Assembly (NCBI RefSeq): GCF_030698175.1
Contig: NZ_JAUYNT010000029.1
Coordinates: 310,001-374,000, forward strand
Length of the DNA: 64,000 bases
From: Pseudomonas sp.
GTDB lineage: Bacteria > Pseudomonadota > Gammaproteobacteria > Pseudomonadales > Pseudomonadaceae
Reading direction: 5' to 3'
Shown: positions 52,308 to 61,197 of the stretch, in pieces
Layout of the letters: each line of letters begins with the position of its first letter
Numbering within the stretch: the first letter of the stretch is position 1
Notes under the pieces: generated by a model
Seen by the model: only the letters and a program-made list of their open reading frames with translations
Told to the model about the DNA's origin: nothing
The model's database searches: none
Position numbers and translations under genes: made by a program

Positions 52308-52698
52308 TTACTCAGTGGTATTGGCCTTCCATATCCGCAAGGCGAAGTCAGCCCAATCCATGTAGTCCTCCATATCCAGCCGGTCTATCTCTGATGGCTG
52401 CATGCGCAGCCAATACAGAAGGGCTTCATCAGTCGCTGGTAGCGTCGCCCTTAGACTCCACCATATTGCGAAAAAACTCGACCAGTGCTTTAGAGTCGGC
52501 AATGTCCATTGGGTCGAGATCTTCAGGCACAACGCCAACCATCGCAGCCAGCAGGAAGCTTTCCTGGCCAACGTCATCGTCTTTGGCGTAGTGGTGAGCC
52601 TTGCGGATATCGCCACGAGTCAGGCGGCGAATCTCGACGGTTTCGAGACGCGCGCCACCGGGCATGGTGTAGGGGTATTTGAGGTTATACTTGTGCAT
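52308..52698 (-). CDS. Tail assembly chaperone fusion E-E' made by frameshift
   Basis: The C-terminal part, continuing after the 89-residue E protein in another frame, reads EALLYWLRMQPSEIDRLDME and ends at 52308. It resembles the GpE' (P2 GpE family) half of tail chaperones. The two frames are related by -2 or +1. On the minus strand GGGCGA lies at 52450-52445, a sequence I recall as the -2 slip site of phage Mu. Slippage there would join VESKG to ATLPATDEALLYW. The fused product would have about 130 residues. Confidence 0.6.
52429..52698 (-). CDS. Tail assembly chaperone E
   Basis: An 89-residue protein: TVEIRRLTRGDIRKAHHYA and EDLDPMDIADSKALVEFF match the E/41/14 family of phage tail assembly chaperones, which keep the tape measure soluble. 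GGAG precedes the ATG. It stops at TGA while the overlapping frame continues with the E' part. The tape measure gene follows, as expected. Confidence 0.78.
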   Translation of the reverse strand: MHKYNLKYPYTMPGGARLETVEIRRLTRGDIRKAHHYAKDDDVGQESFLLAAMVGVVPEDLDPMDIADSKALVEFFRNMVESKGDATSD

Positions 52699-52961
52699 GT
52701 TTTGCTCCGTGGTTGGTTGTGCTTTTGAACACGGAGCCAGTGTTGCGCGGCGGTTTCCTAAAGTAATTTAAACCGCATTAAAACTACCCAGTCGCCGCTG
52801 TCGGCAGGTGGGAAATCCGGCCTAGAAAATCGCCGCGCTCGAATTGTGTTAGCTGCAAGAGTTTTGCAAATCCGCCTGCGACGAATCCCACGCCATGCCA
52901 GCGTATCCCGGTTTATCTCACGTTTCCCCTTGGGATTATCTCGGTCTAACTCACGCGGAGC

Positions 52962-52989
52962 AAAAAGGCGACCCTCGGGTCGCCTTTTT
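52962..52989. terminator. Bidirectional terminator to the right of the prophage island
   Basis: AAAAAGGCGACCC / GGGTCGCCTTTTT form a perfect 13-bp stem with a 2-base centre and T runs on both strands. It terminates the gene ending at 53013 (minus strand). It lies in a 314-bp gene-free region (52699-53012) that otherwise shows no feature I can support. Confidence 0.9.
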
Positions 52990-53012
52990 TATTTGCTGAA
53001 TTTGCTAATGAT

Positions 53013-53663
53013 TTATTGCCAGTCTTTCAACGCCTGAGTTGCGACCTGGTTGAGTGGCTGCGCCAACAGCCCAGTCGGCGTCAGGCTCACCGAATACACC
53101 GCCTGATCGGCCATGGGCAGATAGGTCACCCGCCGCGCTTTGGCATCCAGCAAAAACAGATCATGCTGACCGACGCGTAACCAGCGCCACAGGTCGATGC
53201 CATAGGGGCTTTGCGCCAAATTGGCGACTGTATGCTGGGCCATGTCTTGTTGCTCGATGGCCAAAAAGCGCCCAGATAATTTCTCCAGTCGGTAGCCTGG
53301 CTGCAAACCGATCAAGCCAGCCAAGCCTTTCCATTGCAACAAGCGCGCATCCAGCTGCCAAAGATCACCGTCCAGGCTGACCTGCCGCTCATTGGCGCCT
53401 TCTTGCAGGTTAACTTGGTAACTCTGCGGGCCCTGCGCCTGGAAACTTACGGTAAGCACCGGCTTGTCCTGGGGCAACGCCTGGTAACTGCGCACGTCAT
53501 TGGCAATTAAACCGATAAAAACCGCCACGCCAATAAAGGCCAAACCACAACAGCCACGCAGCCAGCCCATAAACCAATTAGGATTGAACAAGATCCGCGC
53601 CGCGATCAGCAGCGCCAGTAATGCCAACAGCGCAACACCCAAGGCCAGGCCGTCATACTGCAT
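53013..53663 (-). CDS. Conserved membrane-anchored protein, function unknown
   Basis: A 216-residue protein with two N-terminal membrane helices (about residues 5-25 and 33-55) and a periplasmic beta-rich domain. Conserved-looking blocks include VLTVSFQAQGPQSYQVNLQEG, GDLWQLDARLLQWKG and YGIDLWRWLRVG. Such proteins in Pseudomonas are often labelled as multidrug or cation transporters without basis. I see no transporter motif. Confidence 0.7.
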   Translation of the reverse strand: MQYDGLALGVALLALLALLIAARILFNPNWFMGWLRGCCGLAFIGVAVFIGLIANDVRSYQALPQDKPVLTVSFQAQGPQSYQVNLQEGANERQVSLDGDLWQLDARLLQWKGLAGLIGLQPGYRLEKLSGRFLAIEQQDMAQHTVANLAQSPYGIDLWRWLRVGQHDLFLLDAKARRVTYLPMADQAVYSVSLTPTGLLAQPLNQVATQALKDWQ

Positions 53664-53762
53664 AGGTTCAATTCCTTCTGGGTAATTAAGCCGGCATTAT
53701 GCGCAACTACCCGGCACCCGGCCAAGGGCGTGAACGCACAAACACACACAGGTCGACCTTTT

Positions 53763-54548
53763 ATGCTGTTTGCACCCGAGCTGACGCTAGAACCCATTAC
53801 CCTATTGCTGCTGGTCGGCGTGGCCTTCACGGCCGGTTTTATTGATGCCATCGCCGGCGGCGGCGGCCTGTTAACGATTCCCGCCTTGCTGACGGCCGGC
53901 TTGCCGCCGCATCTAGTGCTGGGCACCAACAAGCTCTGCGCCACCTTCGGTTCGGCAACCGCCAGCTACACCTTCTATCGACGCAAGCTGTTCGAACCCA
54001 GGCGTTGGCGCAATGCCTTGTTGGCGACGGCCATCGGCGCGCTGTTGGGCGCCGTGCTCGCCCACTGGTTGCCGGCCGAGTGGCTTAACCAGATGCTGCC
54101 TGTGATCGTCTTCGCCTGCGGCCTGTACCTGCTGTTTAGTCAGCCAACGCCAACCGAGCATTCAGAACAACAGGTTATCGCCACCGGCCGGCAGTGGCCG
54201 CAAGGTTTGAGTTTGGGCTTTTATGATGGCGTTGCCGGGCCGGGCACCGGTGCATTTTGGACCGTCAGCAGCCTGCTGCTCTATCCGCTCGACCTGCTGC
54301 GCGCCAGTGGCGTGGCACGCAGCATGAACTTTGTCAGCAATGCCGTGGCCTTGGGGGTGTTTATTGTCAGCGGCCAGGTGGCTTGGCTGCTCGGCATCTG
54401 CATGGGCTTGGCGCTGATGGCCGGCGCCTTTATTGGCGCACACACGGCGATCAAAGGCGGTAATAGGTTTATCCGCCCGGTGTTTATTCTGGTAGTTCTG
54501 GGTTTAACCGCGCGCCTAGCCTGGCAGCACTGGTTCGGGCTGGCCTGA
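53763..54548 (+). CDS. TauE/SafE-family (TSUP) membrane transporter
   Basis: A 261-residue protein with about eight helices. Signature segments are FTAGFIDAIAGGGGLLTIPALL in the first half and GFYDGVAGPGTGAFW in the second, the two repeats of the TSUP family. Members export or import sulfite, sulfonates or related organic anions; the substrate is unknown. I chose the ATG at 53763; a GTG 33 bp upstream is also possible. The 3' end overlaps nudC on the other strand by 33 bp. Confidence 0.85.
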   Translation: MLFAPELTLEPITLLLLVGVAFTAGFIDAIAGGGGLLTIPALLTAGLPPHLVLGTNKLCATFGSATASYTFYRRKLFEPRRWRNALLATAIGALLGAVLAHWLPAEWLNQMLPVIVFACGLYLLFSQPTPTEHSEQQVIATGRQWPQGLSLGFYDGVAGPGTGAFWTVSSLLLYPLDLLRASGVARSMNFVSNAVALGVFIVSGQVAWLLGICMGLALMAGAFIGAHTAIKGGNRFIRPVFILVVLGLTARLAWQHWFGLA

Positions 54549-55346
54549 GCGGCGCGCCAGATACAAATCGATCAGGTAACGGGAAATTGAACTCGGCGGT
54601 GGCAGCAGCGGTAAATCGTCGAGGGCAAACCAGCGCGCATCCTCAATTTCCTCAGCCTGCATAACGATTTCGCCAGCCGCATACTCGGCATGAAAACCCA
54701 GCATCAGCGAGTGCGGAAACGGCCAGCCCTGGCTCGCCATATATTGCAGGTTCTGCACCTGCAGGCCGACCTCCTCGAACACCTCACGGGCGACACAGTC
54801 TTCAACCGACTCCCCCGCCTCAACAAAACCGGCCAGGGTGCTGTACACGCCCTGGTTAAACCGCGGCGAGCGAGCCAGCAGAACTTCATCGCCGCGGGTC
54901 ACCAGCACAATCATGCTCGGCGACAGCCGTGGATAATGCTGGATTGCGCAAGCTGGGCAGTGCATCGCCCGCTCGCCGGCCACCGGCTGCATGGCTCCGG
55001 CGCAACTGCCGCAAAAGCGATGTTGCCGGGCCCAAGTACCAATTTGACTGGCAAAACCCAGCATCTTGAAGGTGCTGGCGTCGCCTTGCAGCATCAACTG
55101 GCGCAAGCCCTGCCAGCTACAACCGGCTAATTCGACCGGTTGCTGCAGTTCGAGCAGATAGATCGGATCACCGGCAAAATAGCCCAAGCCGTGCTCGGCG
55201 AGGATCGGCAAATCCTGACGCTTTAGCCACTCACGGGGAAACAGCACGCCATTGCTGTCGGCCAGAAAATCCTGCTGACAATGAGCCAGCACCCAACCGC
55301 CCGGCTCGCGGCTGTCGAGTACCGCCGGTTGCCAGCGCGCCGGCAT
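54516..55346 (-). CDS. nudC: NADH pyrophosphatase / NAD-cap hydrolase NudC
   Basis: A 276-residue Nudix enzyme. The zinc ribbon CGSC...CPAC is at about residues 112-130. The Nudix box GFVEAGESVEDCVAREVFEE is followed by GLQVQNLQYMASQGWPFPHSLM. NudC proteins usually have SQPWPFP; here Pro is replaced by Gly (SQGWPFP). It hydrolyses NAD(H) and removes NAD caps from RNA. Its start overlaps the fimL stop by one base (TGATG). Confidence 0.93.
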   Translation of the reverse strand: MPARWQPAVLDSREPGGWVLAHCQQDFLADSNGVLFPREWLKRQDLPILAEHGLGYFAGDPIYLLELQQPVELAGCSWQGLRQLMLQGDASTFKMLGFASQIGTWARQHRFCGSCAGAMQPVAGERAMHCPACAIQHYPRLSPSMIVLVTRGDEVLLARSPRFNQGVYSTLAGFVEAGESVEDCVAREVFEEVGLQVQNLQYMASQGWPFPHSLMLGFHAEYAAGEIVMQAEEIEDARWFALDDLPLLPPPSSISRYLIDLYLARRSGQPEPVLPG

Positions 55347-57025
55347 CAGGCCGCCACCGATAAACCTAAGGCGCGGACGCTTTCTGCCGCCAGATCGAGC
55401 ACACTTGGGCTGGTTTCAGGGCGCAACACCGCGCCGCCTTCCAGGTAATACTCCAAGCTGGTCAACGCATCGGCCAGGGTTTCCAACATTTGCTCGGACG
55501 GCATCTGCTGGGTTTCCAGCATCTGTTTTTCGATGTAATCGGCGCAAGCCCCAACCAGCACGGCGGCCCGTGGTTGATCAAGGAACCACAACCCGCCGCG
55601 CACGGCTTGCAGGCTAAAAGGCACATTGGCCAGGTTGAGCTTTTCACCGTTTGATTCGAGATAGGCGGTAATCGAACGTTTAGCCAGCGCCAAACCGCCC
55701 AGCGCCTCATCGATAACGACAATGCGCGCCTCGTTTAGCTGGTGATTGGCGAACGAAGTGGCCTCATCACCGGGCTTGGCCTCGCTCGAACGGCTGTCGT
55801 AACGCGCGTCGTGATCGAGGCTAGCGACCATGCTTTCGACATAGAGCACCGCATCCGCCAGTTTCAGTAGTTGCCCGGGCTCAATCGGCGCTTGATCGAT
55901 CCAGCCGGTGACTACCGGCAACTGTGCTTGCAAGGCATTACCCGCCGAAGACAAACCGACCATGCCTAAGGTTTTGGCCATTTTGCCCAGCACCGCATGC
56001 AAATGACTGAGGCCATCGGCACTTACCGTGCCGCGTTCAATCAGGTCCAACTGGTCTTTCAGGCCGCTGAGCTCATCGCGAATGGCCGAGGACAACGAGC
56101 GCATGACCGCCTGTCCAGGGCCGGCCAAGCGCTGATAGGACTCCTCCAGCAAGTGATCGGTAAAGGGCAGCGGCAACAAGCTAAAGATTTCGCGCACTTG
56201 CGTGGCGCGCGCACCGCGACTGTCGGCCAGCACCACCAGGTACAGCAACTCTTTAAGCAGATTGCGCGGCGCTTCATAGCTGGCCGAAAGCAACAGCTGC
56301 TTAAGCTCGCGATCAAGCCGGGAAAACAAAACCTTGCGGGTTTTACGCGGCAATAACTGCCCATCGACTTGCGCCTCAAGCGCCGCGGCGGCGATCCAAC
56401 ACAACCGACCGCGCTCGTCATTGGCCAGCAAACTGTCGAGCCGCGCCATGGCGCGCAGCATTAGTTTCAAACTGGCGGTGGAATTTTCCTCACGCAAGAA
56501 GCCCAGCAGGCCAATCTGATACATATGCCGCAGGCGCTTGACCTCAACACTGCGCGGATCGAAGGCCACCGCCGGTGGATTGCTCGCGGGGCGCCCATGA
56601 TCGAGGCGCACGCTGAAAAAGAAGCTTTCTGGCAACACCGGCTGAGCACCGGCTTGGCGCAATTCATTGATGGCCGGCAACAACAACTCCGGCACTTCCT
56701 GACGGTGCGCATCGACTATTTCAAGATAGCGGCGCAGCACATGCAAAGCGTTGCTTAATGCCGACAACTGACCGTCACGCTCCTCGCCTGCGCCGGCGGG
56801 AATGTCGGTGGCCTGCTGCAGCACCTCTTGGGCGAGCATTTCGGCACCGGCCAGCTCGATTAACTTGAGCGTGCCACGCACCTGCTGCAGGTTTTCCACT
56901 GCTTGTTGCAACAGGCTGCCGTTATCACGCTCAGCAATAAACTGTTCAAGACTCAGTTCCGCTTCATCGATGGTGGTGAATAACTCATCACGAACCACGC
57001 TTAAGGAAGTCACTCCAGTAACCAT
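55346..57025 (-). CDS. fimL: Twitching motility regulator FimL
   Basis: A 559-residue protein that resembles P. aeruginosa FimL, itself similar to the N-terminal part of ChpA. It has Hpt-like helical bundles but lacks the phosphorylated His. Typical segments are VRDELFTTIDEAELSLEQFI, LRRYLEIVDAHRQEVPELLL and LADALTSLEYYLEGGAVLRP. FimL links the Chp/Pil system to cAMP and type IV pilus function. The gene order fimL-nudC is also as in P. aeruginosa. Confidence 0.92.
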   Translation of the reverse strand: MVTGVTSLSVVRDELFTTIDEAELSLEQFIAERDNGSLLQQAVENLQQVRGTLKLIELAGAEMLAQEVLQQATDIPAGAGEERDGQLSALSNALHVLRRYLEIVDAHRQEVPELLLPAINELRQAGAQPVLPESFFFSVRLDHGRPASNPPAVAFDPRSVEVKRLRHMYQIGLLGFLREENSTASLKLMLRAMARLDSLLANDERGRLCWIAAAALEAQVDGQLLPRKTRKVLFSRLDRELKQLLLSASYEAPRNLLKELLYLVVLADSRGARATQVREIFSLLPLPFTDHLLEESYQRLAGPGQAVMRSLSSAIRDELSGLKDQLDLIERGTVSADGLSHLHAVLGKMAKTLGMVGLSSAGNALQAQLPVVTGWIDQAPIEPGQLLKLADAVLYVESMVASLDHDARYDSRSSEAKPGDEATSFANHQLNEARIVVIDEALGGLALAKRSITAYLESNGEKLNLANVPFSLQAVRGGLWFLDQPRAAVLVGACADYIEKQMLETQQMPSEQMLETLADALTSLEYYLEGGAVLRPETSPSVLDLAAESVRALGLSVAA

Positions 57026-57462
57026 TGGCTAGTGCGCCTCCCGCGCGAAATACTGTTGCGACTGGGCGCTGCCTGCGTCTATTGGCACATTTATAGCGAT
57101 TAGATGGGGCGGCAATTGCGCGGCGCTTCTGCCAGCAGCAGTGCTGCACAGCAGAAAGCGGCTGTCTGGGCACTTACCCGAGAAGGCTTTGTAGTCGGAC
57201 ACAGCAGGCTTCCTCAGCAAAAAACACGCAAACGCGCACAGATCTTGTTATCGAAATAATCGTCCAACTATAACAAGCATGAGCTAAATGTCGATGCTGG
57301 CCACTGTGATCTAGGACACGCACTCACACTTCGAGTCGTTTTTTCAATACTAGCCTTAACTCCTTGATCCTGCACAAGTCAGGCAAGGGCTGCGAATTGT
57401 ATTTGCGGTTTTCTATCTGGCTGTTCAGCCGCATGCAAATGCGCCTGAACAGCCAGGCTGAT
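57026..57462. other. Intergenic region between fimL and ldcA
   Basis: 437 bp. Two short minus-strand frames near 57029-57220 have no family features. The A/T-rich part around 57230-57300 probably includes the fimL promoter. A long stem at 57417-57456 is listed separately. Nothing else is seen. Confidence 0.5.
57417..57456 (-). terminator. Hairpin after ldcA
   Basis: A 12-bp perfect stem (CTGGCTGTTCAG / CTGAACAGCCAG) lies 6 bp beyond the ldcA stop. Its loop itself contains a GCAT...ATGC fold. On the minus strand there is no clear T run, but its place suggests a transcript end. Confidence 0.6.
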
Positions 57463-59718
57463 TTACTCCTTAATACAGTCGACGCTATAGCTACGACCCT
57501 GCGCAGTGTCTTGATGCTGTAAGCCATGCACGTCCGAATCAAAGCCTGGGAAGCTGCGATCAAAAGTCTTGGCAAACTCCAGATAATCAATAATTGAGCG
57601 CGTCGCTTGGGTGAAACGCTCACCCGGCATAATCAACGGAATACCCGGCGGATAGGGCACTAACATCACCGCCGCGATGCGTCCTTCGAGTTGATCAACC
57701 GGCACCGCCTCGATCTCGCGACGGACTAACTTGTCATAGGCGTCAGCCGGCTTGAGGGCGATTTCCGGCAGCACCGTGTACATGCGTTTGAGCGCCTTAG
57801 CGGTGGCGTTTTCGCGGTAGCAGCTGTGCAACTGATCACACAGATCGCGCAAGCCCATGCCGTTGTAGCGCCCGCCGCCGGCAGTAGCGATTGAGGGTAG
57901 AACGTCAAGCAACGCGGCATTGCTGTCGTAGCGCCGCTTGAACTCGAGCAACTCGGTCAGCAGCGTGCTCCACTTACCCTTGGTGATGCCCATGGAGAAC
58001 AACACCAAGAAGGAATACAACCCGGTTTTTTCCACCACCAAGCCCCGCTCCCAGAGGAACTTGCTGACCACCGCCGCCGGAATCCCGCAATCACTCAGCG
58101 CGCCGCCGGCGGTCAAGCCCGGCGTGACCAGCGTGACCTTGATTGGATCGAGCAACACATAATCATCGGCCACCTCGTCAAAGCCATGCCAGTCTGCGCC
58201 CGGTGTCAGCAACCAATCGGCGGTGGCGGTCGGCTCCACACCCTCGGGCATGGTTGGCTGCCAAATGCTGAACCACCAATCATTCGGCGGCAGATTTTGA
58301 CTGAGATTGGCCAGAGCGCGGCGAAAGCTTTGCGCCTCATCGAAAGTTTCCTGGATCAGCGAGCGCCCAGCCGGGCCTTCCATCATTGCCGAAGCCACAT
58401 CCAAAGAGGCGATGATGCTGTACTGCGGCGAGGTGGAGATGTGCATCATAAAGGCGTCATTAAAGCGGTCGCGGTCGAGCTGGCGCGCGCCGCCGTCTTG
58501 CACATGAATCATCGACGCCTGGCTAAACGCCGCTAACATTTTGTGGGTCGAGTGGGTGGTAAACACCAGCGGGGCGTTTTCCTCACGGCTGGTGCCCATG
58601 CCATAACGGCCGGCATAGAACTCGTGAAAGGCTGCATGGGCATACCAGGCCTCGTCAAAGTGCAGCACTTCGACGCTACCGGCCAGGGTTTGCTTGATCA
58701 GCTCGGCGTTGTAACAGAGGCCGTCGTAAGTCGAGTTGGTGATCACCGCCAACTTAACCTTGGGCTCGCGGCCACGGGCCAGCGGGCTGGCGTCGATCTT
58801 GGCCTGGATCGCTTCACGGCTAAATTCAGATAACGGAATGGGGCCGATGATGCCCAGTTCGTTGCGCGTCGGGCACAGGTACAGCGGGATGGCGCCGGTC
58901 ATGATAATCGAATGCAAAATCGACTTGTGGCAGTTGCGATCCACCAAGACCAAATCATCGCGGGCCACCATCGAGTGCCAAACGATCTTGTTCGCCGTCG
59001 AGGTGCCGTTAATCACGAAGAAAGTGTGGTCGGCGCCAAAATTGCGCGCAGCCCGGGCCTCGGCCTCGGCCAGGGGACCGGTGTGATCGAGCAAGGAGCC
59101 GAGTTCGGGCACCGACACAGAAAGGTCCGAGCGCAGCGTGTTCTCGCCGAAAAACTGGTGAAAGGCTTGGCCCACCGGGCTCTTGCGATAGGCCACGCCA
59201 CCGCCGTGGCCAGGGGTGTGCCAGGAGTAATTGGACTCCGAGGTATGGCGCACCAGCGCCTTGAAAAAGGGCGGCAACAGTCGTTCAAGGTAATTGCGCG
59301 CAGCCCTAGCGACTTGCCGCGCCAGGAACGACACCGTGTCCTCATACAGATACAGAATGCCGCGCAACTGATTGAGGTCGGCCATGGCCTCGGCCGGGGC
59401 GTTCTCGATGGTTACCTGCTCGCCCAAGGCAAAAATCGGCAAGTGCGGGGCCCGCAAACGTGCCACTCGAATCAGCTCGACCATGTCTTCGAGCAAGTGC
59501 CGATTTTCCCCGGCACCTTCGGCGGCCACTAAAATGCAGGCCAAACCATGGTGGGTCGAGGCGACGATACGGCCTTCCGCCGAGGTGGCGCTGGAGAGAA
59601 TGCTGAAACCGTCCTGCTCAAGTTCGCGGGCTATGGCGCGCACCCGATCACCGGCAACGGTGTCGGCCTTGATGTCGCGGTGCACGATAAGGACGGGGAA
59701 TTTTAAGTCTTTATACAT
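57463..59718 (-). CDS. ldcA: Lysine/ornithine/arginine decarboxylase LdcA
   Basis: A 751-residue PLP-dependent group III decarboxylase. An N-terminal wing domain (about residues 1-125) is followed by the catalytic domain with SWHTPGHGGGVAYRKSP, the nucleotide-binding FDEAWYAHA, and the cofactor lysine in FTTHSTHKMLAAF. The C-terminal domain follows from about 570. The length equals that I recall for P. aeruginosa LdcA, which decarboxylates lysine to cadaverine. The position near dnaQ-rnhA also agrees. Confidence 0.9.
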   Translation of the reverse strand: MYKDLKFPVLIVHRDIKADTVAGDRVRAIARELEQDGFSILSSATSAEGRIVASTHHGLACILVAAEGAGENRHLLEDMVELIRVARLRAPHLPIFALGEQVTIENAPAEAMADLNQLRGILYLYEDTVSFLARQVARAARNYLERLLPPFFKALVRHTSESNYSWHTPGHGGGVAYRKSPVGQAFHQFFGENTLRSDLSVSVPELGSLLDHTGPLAEAEARAARNFGADHTFFVINGTSTANKIVWHSMVARDDLVLVDRNCHKSILHSIIMTGAIPLYLCPTRNELGIIGPIPLSEFSREAIQAKIDASPLARGREPKVKLAVITNSTYDGLCYNAELIKQTLAGSVEVLHFDEAWYAHAAFHEFYAGRYGMGTSREENAPLVFTTHSTHKMLAAFSQASMIHVQDGGARQLDRDRFNDAFMMHISTSPQYSIIASLDVASAMMEGPAGRSLIQETFDEAQSFRRALANLSQNLPPNDWWFSIWQPTMPEGVEPTATADWLLTPGADWHGFDEVADDYVLLDPIKVTLVTPGLTAGGALSDCGIPAAVVSKFLWERGLVVEKTGLYSFLVLFSMGITKGKWSTLLTELLEFKRRYDSNAALLDVLPSIATAGGGRYNGMGLRDLCDQLHSCYRENATAKALKRMYTVLPEIALKPADAYDKLVRREIEAVPVDQLEGRIAAVMLVPYPPGIPLIMPGERFTQATRSIIDYLEFAKTFDRSFPGFDSDVHGLQHQDTAQGRSYSVDCIKE

Positions 59719-59844
59719 TGTGGCGTCCTGAGGCGGGCAGTCAGATGCTGCCTATCGCCTCAGGTTAGAGGCTGGCCCCAAACGGCGAAACCCCACAAGC
59801 GTCAGACTGTACGAAAAAGTCGCGAGGCGATAACTCTGCGCCGC

Positions 59845-60591
59845 TTAACCCTCGCTCGCGGGTGCCTCGAGTTGCGCCCACAACGCCGGTGCACCCGCAG
59901 CTTTGGCAATGATCGCCAAGCGTGCGGCATGTTCAGCCAATTCGGCTTCGCTGGCGCGAATCACCTGGGTGAGTTTACGCTCTGCCGGCAAGCGACGAAT
60001 TTCACTGGCCTGCTGACTGTTACCCGAGTCTTCGCCATCACTGGCGTTGCCGGCCAATAACAAACTGGTCTGGCCGCCGGTCATGGCTAAATAAACGTCG
60101 GCGAGAATCTCGGCATCCAGCAAGGCGCCGTGCAGATCGCGCCCGGAGTTATCCACGCCATAGCGTTTGCACAGAGCATCGAGATTGTTGCGCTGGCCCG
60201 GATGGCGACCACGGGCCAGCATCAAGGTATCCAGTACCGTGCAGTGCTCGCTGAGATCGCTACGCTCTTGCTGACCGAGCAAGGCAAACTCGTTGTTAAG
60301 AAAGCCCAGGTCGAAAGCGGCGTTATGGATGATTAACTGCGCGCCTTTGACGAACTCAAAAAACTCATCGGCGACCTCACGAAAACGCGGTTTACCGGTC
60401 AGAAATTCGGAGGTAATGCCGTGCACCGCAAGAGCACCCTCATCGATGTCCCGATCCGGCTGCAGGTAGACATGAAAGTGCCGGCCCGTCAGCTTGCGGC
60501 CCTGTAGTTCAACACAGCCGATTTCGATGATGCGATGACCATCGGTGACCGGCATGCCGGTGGTTTCTGTATCGAGGACGACGCTACGCAT
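59845..60591 (-). CDS. dnaQ: DNA polymerase III epsilon subunit DnaQ
   Basis: A 248-residue proofreading exonuclease. Exo I motif LDTETTG is at residues 6-12. Exo II is in IIHNAAFDLGFLNNE, and Exo III is in HGALLDAEILADVY with the catalytic His. The C-terminal extension for polymerase binding is present. CAGGAG precedes the ATG. It is followed downstream by spacer only, and repeat copy C separates it from rnhA. Confidence 0.96.
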   Translation of the reverse strand: MRSVVLDTETTGMPVTDGHRIIEIGCVELQGRKLTGRHFHVYLQPDRDIDEGALAVHGITSEFLTGKPRFREVADEFFEFVKGAQLIIHNAAFDLGFLNNEFALLGQQERSDLSEHCTVLDTLMLARGRHPGQRNNLDALCKRYGVDNSGRDLHGALLDAEILADVYLAMTGGQTSLLLAGNASDGEDSGNSQQASEIRRLPAERKLTQVIRASEAELAEHAARLAIIAKAAGAPALWAQLEAPASEG

Positions 60592-60603
60592 AAAAAAACT
60601 CCT

Positions 60604-60749
60604 GGCAGTTTGTTGAAAAAGGTAGCGAGCGACGGCTAGGCAAGGCGAAGTCAGCCGAGGAGGCGCAGTTTACGGGTTGTAAATGAGCACTCCGAGGCTG
60701 ATTTCAACGCCGCATAGCCTAGCGCAGTAGTTTTTCAACGATCTGCTAA
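60604..60749. repeat. Palindromic repeat copy C (~145 bp)
   Basis: Left arm GCAGTTTGTTGAAAAA, right arm TTTTTCAACGATCTGC (imperfect). The interior has GTAGCGAGCGACGGCTAGGC on the left and AACGCCGCATAGCCTAGCGC on the right. It lies between dnaQ and rnhA in inverted orientation relative to copies B and D. Its right end supplies the TAG stop of rnhA (CTA at 60746-60748). Confidence 0.85.
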
Positions 60750-61189
60750 CGCAATTTCAGTTCATCCACGCCACGATTGGCCAGTTGATCGGCCCGCTCG
60801 TTACCCGGATGGCCGGTATGACCACGCACCCATTGCCAGGTGATCTGATGACGCTGGACTTGCTCATCGAGGCGCTGCCACAAGTCAACGTTCTTGACTG
60901 GTTGCTTGGCGGCGGTCTTCCAACCGCGTTTTTTCCAGTTCGGCATCCATTCCTGGATGCCTTGCATGACATATTGCGAGTCAGTCACCAAGCGCACTTG
61001 GCATTCGCGCTTGAGTTCGGCCAAGGCACAAATGGCCGCCATCAACTCCATGCGATTATTGGTGGTGGCCGCTTCGCCGCCCCACAGCTCTTTTTCGACA
61101 CCCTTGAAAATCAGCAAGGCACCCCAGCCGCCCGGTCCCGGATTACCTTTGCAGGCACCGTCGGTGAAAATCTCGATTTGTTCACTCAT
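60746..61189 (-). CDS. rnhA: Ribonuclease HI
   Basis: A 147-residue enzyme with the RNase HI core: FTDGACKGNPGPGGWG, ELMAAICALAELK (Glu), VTDSQYVMQGI (Asp) and VRGHTGHPGNERAD (His and Asp). It degrades RNA in RNA-DNA hybrids. The stop codon is formed by the end of repeat copy C, so the last residues (ELKLR) directly abut the repeat. It is about 8 bp downstream of the methyltransferase gene. Confidence 0.97.
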   Translation of the reverse strand: MSEQIEIFTDGACKGNPGPGGWGALLIFKGVEKELWGGEAATTNNRMELMAAICALAELKRECQVRLVTDSQYVMQGIQEWMPNWKKRGWKTAAKQPVKNVDLWQRLDEQVQRHQITWQWVRGHTGHPGNERADQLANRGVDELKLR

Positions 61190-61197
61190 GTTTAGTT

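Larger units (their letters stand above)
44240..52728 (-). mobile_element. Reduced prophage-like island
   Basis: All genes here are on the minus strand and phage-like. In order of transcription they are: tail chaperone E/E', tape measure, a 1.4 kb palindrome array, a five-gene regulatory operon, a Mor-like activator, a prohead protease/scaffold and a coiled-coil protein. There is no integrase, transposase, terminase, portal, sheath, tube, baseplate or lysis gene. The flanks are core genes (SDR on the left, a conserved membrane protein on the right). I found no attachment-site repeats. It could be a decayed Mu- or P2-like prophage, or a small satellite that kept selected tail genes. The 280 bp to its right holds only a terminator. 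Confidence 0.75.

Noticed and set aside
44135..53012. Attachment-site repeats or a tRNA flanking the prophage island
   Set aside because: I compared both borders by eye and found no shared direct repeat of useful length and no tRNA.
57029..57220. 63-codon minus-strand frame upstream of fimL
   Set aside because: No ribosome site and no protein features; it lies in the likely fimL promoter region.
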